A stretch of DNA of 8,280 nucleotides, taken from NCBI GenBank assembly GCA_019242135.1, contig JAFAWC010000229.1:1-8280 (forward strand). Reading direction: 5' to 3'. Positions 1-5,390 of the stretch are shown here, one piece after another. A model generated the notes under the pieces. That model was not told where the DNA came from. It ran no database searches and saw only the letters and a program-made list of their open reading frames with translations. A program made the position numbers and the translations under genes. Position 1 is the first letter of the stretch, and every line of letters begins with the position of its first letter. This DNA is from Mycobacteriaceae bacterium. Its GTDB lineage: Bacteria > Actinomycetota > Actinomycetes > Mycobacteriales > Mycobacteriaceae.

Positions 1-309
1 GGCATGGCTGCCGATGACCGCCCAGCGGGTGTCGGTCCGTACGCATTCAACGTTCATGGCGAACAAAGCGCGCAGGCCGTCCACGCCGATAAAGTCGGTG
101 TCGGCCATGTCGACGATGACTGCGCCATCGTCGGGCACCACTCCGACCATGTGGTGGGCGAGCTCGGCGGCATTCGTCGCATCGATCTCGCCGCTGATCG
201 TGACAACCGTTAACCAGCTGTAGACCTGTGCCGTCATAAGTGCGTTACCGCAATCGATTACCGAGGTGCTGTGAAGCTCCTCAGCGGCTTGGGTATGCAC
301 AGCAGTCAT
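1..309 (-). CDS. STAS-domain protein (anti-sigma-factor antagonist-like), 3' part beyond the left edge
   Basis: The first 103 residues are visible and the reading frame runs off the window at base 1, so the C-terminus is missing. The fold is read from a strand followed by GEIDATNAAEL (residues 40-50), the hydrophobic strand AVIVDMADTDFIGVDGL (63-79) and the helix after it. This is the order seen in SpoIIAA/RsbV-type STAS domains, which bind anti-sigma kinases and are switched off by phosphorylation of a serine. In this protein the residue just before the conserved Gly-Leu is Asp77, where SpoIIAA has its phosphorylated serine, and the residue before that is Val76. The start ATG at 309 is preceded by AAGGG with an 8-base spacer. 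A later in-frame ATG (codon 25) lies within sequence that probably precedes the domain, so it is less likely. No partner kinase or sigma factor is visible. The role in sigma-factor or stress signalling comes from family knowledge only. This short, visibly conserved frame has no competing long gene. Confidence 0.82.
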   Translation of the reverse strand, partial: MTAVHTQAAEELHSTSVIDCGNALMTAQVYSWLTVVTISGEIDATNAAELAHHMVGVVPDDGAVIVDMADTDFIGVDGLRALFAMNVECVRTDTRWAVIGSHA

Positions 310-562
310 TGACTTAACCCTTATCGGTCGACCACTGATTGTGGTCGGGAACGCCAGGCGCGCAAAGGACCCGAAATTTGTCAGCCCGTTAATTTGTGCC
401 ACGACTGGCGATCTCGACAGGCTGTGATCTCAACCTTGTGCAGAATTTTAGGCAACGATCTTGAACTGCACTATGCAACCGGCGACACCCGTCGTCTTCT
501 AACGGTTTTTTAACAGTAGCTCCCGCCCAGCCGCGGCTTAGGCCGTCGACGCCTGGCCGTGG
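310..562. other. 253-base intergenic region, likely leader/promoter of the STAS gene
   Basis: No credible gene is seen here. The stretch is richer in A and T than the flanking genes, as expected for a promoter region. On the minus strand a TAAAAT hexamer (revcomp of 445-450) could be a -10 box, but no good -35 hexamer lies 16-18 bases upstream. A 6-bp inverted repeat, GTGCAG (438-443) and CTGCAC (466-471), brackets that hexamer. I looked for a SigF-type GTTT...GGGTA pair on the minus strand and saw none that fits. A run of six T (505-510 region) is not next to a stable hairpin that would make a terminator for the amine oxidase gene. The repeats at 329-347 and 529-578 are listed separately. 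Confidence 0.5.
329..347. promoter_or_regulatory. Perfect 7-bp dyad (5-base loop) upstream of the STAS gene
   Basis: CGACCAC (329-335) and GTGGTCG (341-347) are perfect inverted copies separated by TGATT. The dyad ends 19 bases upstream of the ATG at 309. An overlapping 8-bp palindrome, GGTCGACC, lies at 326-333. In a transcript of the STAS gene this would fold as a stem-loop just upstream of the ribosome binding site; as DNA it would be a reasonable operator. Which of these it is, if either, cannot be told from sequence. It does not look like a terminator because no T-tract follows on either strand. Confidence 0.4.
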
Positions 563-578
563 CTAGGCCATCGACACC
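529..578. repeat. Imperfect tandem repeat, about 25 bp x 2, across the amine oxidase stop codon
   Basis: Copy 1 is 529-553 and copy 2 is 555-578. With a one-base gap, the copies match at all but four aligned positions, and all four differences are transitions (A/G or C/T). Both contain the core AGGCC.TCGAC.CC. Copy 2 holds the last codons and the TAG stop of the amine oxidase; copy 1 lies just beyond it. The pattern suggests a small local duplication, though chance similarity in GC-rich DNA cannot be ruled out. Confidence 0.45.
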
Positions 579-1927
579 GCCTCGGCCGCCAACACCTCAC
601 TGGCCGCCCGCTCGCCCGAGCGCACCGCCCCGTCGACCCATCCGCACATCACCGCCGAGCTTTCCGTGCCCGCCCAGTGGATGCGCCCGCACGGCGCGCG
701 CAGCGCGTGCCCGAACTGGGTCAGTACACCGGTGGGCGCGTGGCTGAGCATCCCGCCGCCGGAGTATCGCTCCACACTCCAGTGCTGTTCGATGTAGTCG
801 ACGGGGGCGTTGGCCTTGTCGCCGAACCGCGCCGACAGTTCGCCGAGGATCGCGAGCCGACGCGCGGGTTCGTCGAACCTCGCGAGGTCGCGGGCGATCG
901 GGCCCTCGACGATCACGCACAGCACACCCGGCCGGCCTTTGTCCCCGCACGCGTCGATCGTCACCGTCGCCGGTGACCCCGGCGCCGCCGACTGCCCTGA
1001 TAGCCCGTCGGCACGCCAGAACGGCTCGTCGTACACGATGTTGATCTTGAAAACTGCGCCGCCGGGCATCCGCTGGTGCAGGAAGGACCGGTCCATCGGC
1101 AGCATCGGTTCGTAGATGATCTGACTGGCGATGGCCAGCGGAACGGCCACAACGGCGCGGCGCGCCCGCACCGTCATCTCGTCGGTTCGCACGGTGACCC
1201 CGTCAGCGTCCTGCTCGATCCTGCGCACAGGTTGAGACAGATGAAGCGCATCGCCGATCTCGGCGGCCATCGGGCGGTAGATGGCGCCCATGCCGCCGAC
1301 CGGGCGCGCATCCTGGGAGCCGCCCTTGATGCTCAGGACGAAGTTCGGCCCACCCCCCGATGCCATCTGATACAGCACGAACAACATCGAGACCTCCGAC
1401 GCCGCAGAGGTGTAGCAGCCGGCGATGGCCGTCTCCAGCAGGTCATGCGCGGATCGCGACAGCGTATTGCTGTTCAGCCACTTCGCCAGGCTGATCTGAT
1501 CCCATTTCTCGGCGTTCTTTGCTTCCCACGGCGCCTCCAACGGAATCGACTTGCACATCTGCCCCATCTCGAGCAACACCGCGCCGAGGTTCGCCACCGC
1601 CCACGGGCTCATCGTGAGCGGGATGGTGCCCTTGTAGCGGTACTGTTTGCCGTCGACGACCATCATCGCGTCCCCGTCGAGGAACTGCTTGTAGCTGCGC
1701 ACCCCGAATTCGTCTATCAGTGCGTAGATGCGGTCCTGGCCGGGTCCGATCCATGCGCCGCCGCGGTCGATCCACAACCCGTCGTCGCGTACTTCGGTGA
1801 ACGTGCGGCCCCCGACCCTGTCGCGCGCCTCGAGCAAAGCCACCGAACGGCCGGCTTGCTTCAGTCGCAGCGCCGCGGAAAGCCCCGCGAAACCTGCACC
1901 AACGACGCAATAGTCGACCTCGGCCAT
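563..1927 (-). CDS. Flavin monoamine oxidase family FAD-dependent oxidoreductase
   Basis: The 454-residue product has the usual length for bacterial flavin amine oxidases, which oxidise an amine to an imine or aldehyde with release of hydrogen peroxide. The N-terminus carries the dinucleotide-binding fold GAGFAGL (10-16), the Glu of LLEARDRVGGR (32-42) and the GGAWIGPGQ segment. The active-site lysine motif is VFKINIVYDEPFWR (Lys294), equivalent to Lys296 of human MAO-B. The C-terminal FAD motif is HWAGTES...GWVDGAVRSGERAA. Aligned without gaps to MAO-B, the cysteine that binds FAD covalently is Gly392, and the two 'aromatic cage' tyrosines are Met393 and Trp430. FAD is therefore probably non-covalent and the substrate may not be a classical monoamine. 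It resembles AofH (Rv3170) of M. tuberculosis at family level but is not clearly its orthologue. I chose ATG 1927 over GTG 1930 because AGGGAG lies 5 bases before the ATG and only 2 before the GTG. The gene lies 146 bases downstream of the crotonase gene on the same strand. The substrate is unknown. Confidence 0.9.
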   Translation of the reverse strand: MAEVDYCVVGAGFAGLSAALRLKQAGRSVALLEARDRVGGRTFTEVRDDGLWIDRGGAWIGPGQDRIYALIDEFGVRSYKQFLDGDAMMVVDGKQYRYKGTIPLTMSPWAVANLGAVLLEMGQMCKSIPLEAPWEAKNAEKWDQISLAKWLNSNTLSRSAHDLLETAIAGCYTSAASEVSMLFVLYQMASGGGPNFVLSIKGGSQDARPVGGMGAIYRPMAAEIGDALHLSQPVRRIEQDADGVTVRTDEMTVRARRAVVAVPLAIASQIIYEPMLPMDRSFLHQRMPGGAVFKINIVYDEPFWRADGLSGQSAAPGSPATVTIDACGDKGRPGVLCVIVEGPIARDLARFDEPARRLAILGELSARFGDKANAPVDYIEQHWSVERYSGGGMLSHAPTGVLTQFGHALRAPCGRIHWAGTESSAVMCGWVDGAVRSGERAASEVLAAEAVSMA

Positions 1928-1991
1928 CACTTCTCCCTGTCCAAGTCCCCAGTCAAGGCTGTGTCACGCGCAAACCGGCATACGCCCAACC

Positions 1992-2018
1992 GCAACTATC
2001 GCGCACGTCAATAGTTGC
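1992..2018. promoter_or_regulatory. 8-bp inverted repeat, possible operator upstream of the amine oxidase gene
   Basis: GCAACTAT (1992-1999) and ATAGTTGC (2011-2018) are perfect inverted copies with an 11-base centre, giving a 27-bp dyad of the size bound by TetR-type dimers. It lies 65 bases upstream of the amine oxidase ATG (1927), within the only gap between that gene and the crotonase gene. On the minus strand the centre contains TTGACG, which could be a -35 element, though no convincing -10 follows. No T-tract follows, so a terminator is less likely. No regulator gene is visible in the window. Operator function is inference. Confidence 0.45.
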
Positions 2019-2073
2019 CGGACGGTAATTGGGCGATTTGCTTCGACCGGGCGGCGCGAGTGTCAGCGCGGGA

Positions 2074-2853
2074 TCAGGTCCCCGTCCACTTCGGTGGGCG
2101 CTTCTCGGCGAACGCGACCGCGCCTTCCTTGGCGTCGTTCGAGCCGAACACCGGCATCAGGATCTTCACCTGTTCTCGCCACATCTCGTCGGGTTGCCAG
2201 CCGCGCGATTCGGTGATGATCCGCTTGGTCGCCGCGACCGCGAGCGGTCCGTTGGCGGTGATCTTCTCGGCCAGCGCCAGCGCGCCCTCCAGGGCCTTGC
2301 CGGGCTCGGTGAGCACGTTCACCAAGCCCAGCTGATGCGCACGCTCGGCAGACAGGTTGTCGCCGGTCAGAGCCAGCTCCATGGCGATCTGGTACGGGAT
2401 CCGCTGCGGCAGCCGCAGCAGTCCGCCGCCGCCGGCGACGAGGCCACGCTTGACCTCGGGGATCCCGAACGCCGAGTCCGATGCGGCGACGATGAGATCG
2501 GTGGCAAGCGCGAGTTCGGTGCCGCCGGCCAGCGCGTACCCCTCGACCGCCGCGATCAGCGGTTTGACCGGCGGGCGCTCCGTGAAGCCCATCCCCCGGC
2601 CCTCCACCACGACGTTCTCCCCCTTGGCAAACGCCTTGAGGTCCATCCCGGCACTGAACGAGCCGCCGGCACCCGTCAGCACCCCTACCGACAAGCCGCG
2701 GTCATCATCGAGCCGGTCCATCGCGTCGGCGAGGCCGCGGCTCACTTCGGCGTTGACGGCGTTCTTCGCCTGCGGGCGGTTGATAGTGATCAGCAGGATC
2801 CGCTCGCGCTGCTCGACGAGTACTGCGGGCGCTTGGTCTGACGGTTGGCTCAT
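2074..2853 (-). CDS. Crotonase/enoyl-CoA hydratase family protein
   Basis: The 259-residue product has the normal length of a single-domain enoyl-CoA hydratase, which adds water to trans-2-enoyl-CoA in beta-oxidation. The sequence shows the N-terminal strand-turn ILLITINRPQAKNAVN (19-34), the CoA/oxyanion segment GGSFSAGMDLKAF (63-75) and the core EGYALAGGTELALATDL (104-120) followed by FGIPEVKRGL (129-138). Glu113 and Glu133 are 20 residues apart and match the two catalytic glutamates of rat mitochondrial hydratase (Glu144, Glu164), so true hydratase activity is plausible. The C-terminus SNDAKEGAVAFAEKRPPKW is typical of this branch. I recall EchA19 (Rv3516) of M. tuberculosis as similar in layout, but I cannot assign an orthologue among the many mycobacterial echA genes. 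The gene is divergent from the acyltransferase-fadD-lipO operon and may share its control region. Its start at 2853 has only a weak AGG upstream. Other crotonase-fold reactions, such as isomerase or hydrolase, are possible. Confidence 0.93.
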   Translation of the reverse strand: MSQPSDQAPAVLVEQRERILLITINRPQAKNAVNAEVSRGLADAMDRLDDDRGLSVGVLTGAGGSFSAGMDLKAFAKGENVVVEGRGMGFTERPPVKPLIAAVEGYALAGGTELALATDLIVAASDSAFGIPEVKRGLVAGGGGLLRLPQRIPYQIAMELALTGDNLSAERAHQLGLVNVLTEPGKALEGALALAEKITANGPLAVAATKRIITESRGWQPDEMWREQVKILMPVFGSNDAKEGAVAFAEKRPPKWTGT

Positions 2854-2938
2854 GAGTACCTGAAACTACCCGACGGCGCCCGATCGCCGGTCGGTACCAT
2901 TTCAACAGGCCAGCGAGGCCGGGAGCAGGGGAGAAACC
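2854..2938. promoter_or_regulatory. Divergent intergenic region between crotonase gene and acyltransferase operon
   Basis: These 85 bases must hold promoters for both directions if each transcript starts here. An imperfect dyad is present: CCGACGGCG (2870-2878), a 6-base centre, and CGCCGGTCGG (2885-2894) with one bulged G. Shorter outer arms GTACC (2856-2860) and GGTAC (2893-2897) also mirror each other. A shared operator would fit the divergent layout, but GC-rich palindromes are common by chance. The plus-strand ribosome binding site GGGGAG ends 5 bases before the ATG at 2939. No clear -10 or -35 boxes were recognised. Confidence 0.45.
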
Positions 2939-3757
2939 ATGAGCGACGTTGACATCGACACGATCGAGATCGAGAAGTGGGATCCCGAATTCACCGAACG
3001 CGTCATCAGCATCCTGCGGCCCGTGCTCAGAAGGTACTTTCGCACCGAGGTGCGCGGCCTCGATAACATCCCGCCCGCGGGCGGCGCGCTGCTGGTGTCC
3101 AACCACTCCGGCGGCCAGTTCGCGGCCGACGTACCGATCCTCGCCATCGAGTTCTACGAGAAGTTCGGCTATGACCGGCCGATTCACACGCTCAGCCACG
3201 ACATGCTGTTCACCGGGCCCATCGCCAACGTGTTGCTCCGCACCGGATTCATCCGGGCCAGTCCGGAGAACGCGGCGGCCGCACTGCGCTCCGGCCACCT
3301 CGTGGTGGTGTTCCCTGGCGGTGACTACGACGCCTGCCGGCCCACCGTGTGGGAAAACCTGATCGACTTCGACGGCCGCAAGGGATATGTCAGGACGGCT
3401 ATCGAGGCCGGGGTGCCGATCGTGCCCGCAGTGTCGATCGGCGGCCAGGAAAACCAGTTGTACCTCACGCGCGGAACGGGATTGGCCAAGCGGCTCGGAC
3501 CCGTCGCGCGTGCGGTCCGCACCAAAATCCTTCCGCTGTCGATCGGTTTTCCGTTCGGGCTCAGCGTGGCAGGCATCTTGCCGCCGAACTTGCCGCTGCC
3601 CACGAAGATCGTCACCCAGGTGCTCGAGCCGATCGACATCGTCGCGGAGTTCGGCGCGGACCCCGACATCGCGCTCGTCGACGCCCACGTGCGCGAGGTG
3701 ATGCAAAGAGCGCTGGACAGGTTGGGCCGCGAGCGCCGACTCCCGATTCTCGGTTGA
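2939..3757 (+). CDS. Lysophospholipid/monoacylglycerol-type acyltransferase (LPLAT MGAT-like), Rv1428c-like
   Basis: The 272-residue product reads as a glycerolipid acyltransferase of the PlsC/MGAT-like group, which transfers an acyl group from acyl-CoA to a hydroxyl of a glyceride or related acceptor. The hallmark blocks are in order: VSNHSGGQFAAD (53-64), which contains the catalytic histidine; HTLSHDMLFTGPIANVLLRTGFI (83-105); the LVVVFPGGDYDACRP block (121-135) with the FPGG turn; and the VPIVPAVSIGGQE strand (159-171). The histidine block is not the HxxxxD of classical PlsC enzymes: the first Asp after His56 is Asp64. This fits the MGAT-like branch, where NHSGG or HPHG replaces HxxxxD. 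No signal peptide is seen, and association with the inner face of the membrane is likely. The start has a strong GGGGAG site. It is first in an operon with the acyl-CoA synthetase (4-base gap) and esterase, consistent with use of acyl-CoA made by the next gene. The true acceptor is unknown. Confidence 0.85.
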   Translation: MSDVDIDTIEIEKWDPEFTERVISILRPVLRRYFRTEVRGLDNIPPAGGALLVSNHSGGQFAADVPILAIEFYEKFGYDRPIHTLSHDMLFTGPIANVLLRTGFIRASPENAAAALRSGHLVVVFPGGDYDACRPTVWENLIDFDGRKGYVRTAIEAGVPIVPAVSIGGQENQLYLTRGTGLAKRLGPVARAVRTKILPLSIGFPFGLSVAGILPPNLPLPTKIVTQVLEPIDIVAEFGADPDIALVDAHVREVMQRALDRLGRERRLPILG

Positions 3758-3761
3758 TTCG

Positions 3762-5390
3762 ATGTCCGCACTCGACGGCGTGAAAAACAGCATCGGCCTG
3801 ATCGCGACGATGGGGCGCGCCCGGCTGATCGCGCCGATGCGTCCAGACAAGTACGTGCGGATGGCAGCGGTGATGCGGCGCGAGAACATGGCCGCCACAT
3901 CGGGTTTCGCCAGCGCCGCACAGCGCTGTCCGGACCGGCCCGGTCTGATCGACGAGCTCGGCACGTTGACCTGGAAGCAGATCGACGAACGCGCCGACGC
4001 GCTGGGCGCGGCCCTGCAGGCCCTGCCCGGCGGCCAGCCGAAAACCATTGGCCTGATGTGCCGCAACCACCGCGGCTTCCTCGACGCGCTGATCGCCGCC
4101 AACCGCATCGGCAGCGACGTCCTGCTGTTGAACACCTCGTTCGCGGGGCCGGCGCTCGCGGAAGTCGTTGCCCGCGAAGGCGCCGACGCGGTGATCTACG
4201 ACGAGGAATTCGGTCCGACGGTCGACCGGGCGCTGGCCGACAGACCCGACGCGACCCGCATCGTCGCATGGACCGATTCGCCCTCGGCTCAACTCACCCT
4301 GCAGAAGCTGATCGACGACCACAGCGGCCAGCAGCCCCGGCGGGCTGCGCAAAAGAGCAGAACGGTGCTGCTCACGTCCGGCACCACCGGTACCCCCAAG
4401 GGCGCCAAGCTGACTGGCGGCGACGCCTTCGCGCTCAAGGCGATCCTCGACCGCACTCCGTGGCGCGCCGAAGAGACGGTCGTGATTGCCGCGCCGATGT
4501 TTCACGCCTGGGGCTTCTCGCAGTTGATTTTCGCCGCCTCCATGGCGTGCACGGTGGTGACTCGGCGCAAATTCGATCCGGAGGCCACCCTTGAGCTCGT
4601 CGACCGCCACCAGGCGACGGGATTAGCAGTCGTCCCAGTGATGTTCGACCGCATCATGGATCTGCCCGATGATGTCCGCAAGCGCTACAGCGGACGGTCT
4701 CTGCGCTTCGCCGCCGCCTCGGGATCACGGATGCGGCCCGACGTCGTGATCGCCTTCATGGACCAGTTCGGCGACGTCATCGTCAACAACTACAACGCCA
4801 CCGAGGCCGGCCTGATCGCCAGTGCCACGCCACAAGACCTGCGCGCGGCCCCCGACACCGCGGGCAAGCCGGCCCCCGGCACCCAGATCCGCATCCTGGA
4901 CAAAGATTTTCACCAGGCACCGACCGGCGAAGTAGGTCAAATCTACGTCCGCAACAGCACCCTGTTCGAGGGCTACACCTCGGGCAAATCCAAGGATTTC
5001 CACGAGGGCTTCATGGCCTCCGGCGACATGGGTTACCTCGACGAGAACGGCAGGTTGTTCGTCGTCGGTCGTGACGACGAGATGATCGTCTCCGGCGGCG
5101 AGAACGTCTATCCGATTGAGGTGGAGAAGACGCTCGCCGCGCACCCCGAGGTCGCCGAGGCCACGGTGCTCGGCGTGGACGACGAAAAGTACGGTCAGCG
5201 GCTCGCGGCGTTCGTCGTTCTCGCCCCCGGCGCGTCGGCGACCGTCGACACGCTCAAACAGCACGTCCGCGAGAACCTGGCCAACTACAAAGTCCCCCGC
5301 GAGATCGTCGTGCTCGAAGAACTGCCCCGCAGCAACACCGGCAAGATTCTGCGCAACGAACTCAAGGCACACGTCGGTGCCGATGATTAA
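3762..5390 (+). CDS. fadD12: Acyl-CoA synthetase / fatty-acid-CoA ligase, FadD12-like
   Basis: The 542-residue product is a full-length adenylate-forming enzyme. It would activate a carboxylic acid with ATP and couple it to CoA. The signature blocks are all present: P-loop TSGTTGTPKG (205-214); NNYNATEAG (342-350), where most family members have YGxTE; the GD pair at 421-422 in ASGDMGYLDENG; hinge and ribose-binding VGRDDEMIVSGGENVYP (435-451); and the C-terminal catalytic lysine in PRSNTGKILRNE (Lys528). About 45 residues precede the usual start of the AMP-binding domain, including a mildly hydrophobic basic stretch. ATG 3762 is chosen because it lies 4 bases after the acyltransferase stop, which suggests translational coupling; no good ribosome binding site precedes it. 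Later in-frame ATGs (codons 17, 26) are possible. The C-terminus overlaps the esterase start by 8 bases. The symbol rests on length, sequence style and gene order recalled from M. tuberculosis fadD12 (Rv1427c). Chain-length preference cannot be read from sequence. Confidence 0.9.
   Translation: MSALDGVKNSIGLIATMGRARLIAPMRPDKYVRMAAVMRRENMAATSGFASAAQRCPDRPGLIDELGTLTWKQIDERADALGAALQALPGGQPKTIGLMCRNHRGFLDALIAANRIGSDVLLLNTSFAGPALAEVVAREGADAVIYDEEFGPTVDRALADRPDATRIVAWTDSPSAQLTLQKLIDDHSGQQPRRAAQKSRTVLLTSGTTGTPKGAKLTGGDAFALKAILDRTPWRAEETVVIAAPMFHAWGFSQLIFAASMACTVVTRRKFDPEATLELVDRHQATGLAVVPVMFDRIMDLPDDVRKRYSGRSLRFAAASGSRMRPDVVIAFMDQFGDVIVNNYNATEAGLIASATPQDLRAAPDTAGKPAPGTQIRILDKDFHQAPTGEVGQIYVRNSTLFEGYTSGKSKDFHEGFMASGDMGYLDENGRLFVVGRDDEMIVSGGENVYPIEVEKTLAAHPEVAEATVLGVDDEKYGQRLAAFVVLAPGASATVDTLKQHVRENLANYKVPREIVVLEELPRSNTGKILRNELKAHVGADD

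Noticed and set aside
410..431. Direct repeat GATCTC (410-415 and 426-431), 16-bp period
   Set aside because: Six-base repeats are expected by chance in a gap of this length, and no promoter element is positioned to make use of it.
500..512. T-run as a rho-independent terminator
   Set aside because: No stable GC-rich stem directly precedes the T-run on the strand where it would work; on the minus strand, the direction of both neighbouring genes, it reads as an A-run.
1076..2014. Long plus-strand open frame opposite the amine oxidase
   Set aside because: It is antisense to a gene with clear FAD and active-site motifs, its product is rich in Arg/His/Gln with no recognisable domain, and it is the expected by-product of GC-rich codon use.
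2029..2841. Plus-strand 270-codon open frame opposite the crotonase gene
   Set aside because: It mirrors the crotonase coding sequence, which carries both catalytic glutamates; the plus-strand product has no recognisable features.
2705..4135. Minus-strand 476-codon open frame opposite the acyltransferase and the start of the synthetase
   Set aside because: It runs across three well-supported genes and the divergent promoter, and its product has shadow-like composition with no motifs.
3612..4610. Minus-strand 332-codon open frame opposite the synthetase
   Set aside because: It is antisense to the conserved adenylate-forming enzyme and shows no domain or ribosome binding site that would support it.
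5116..5382. Upstream in-frame extension of the esterase
   Set aside because: These 89 codons lie inside the synthetase gene, which has its conserved C-terminal domain and catalytic Lys there. The extension has Arg/Ser-rich shadow composition, and ATG 5383 gives the expected 420-residue length.
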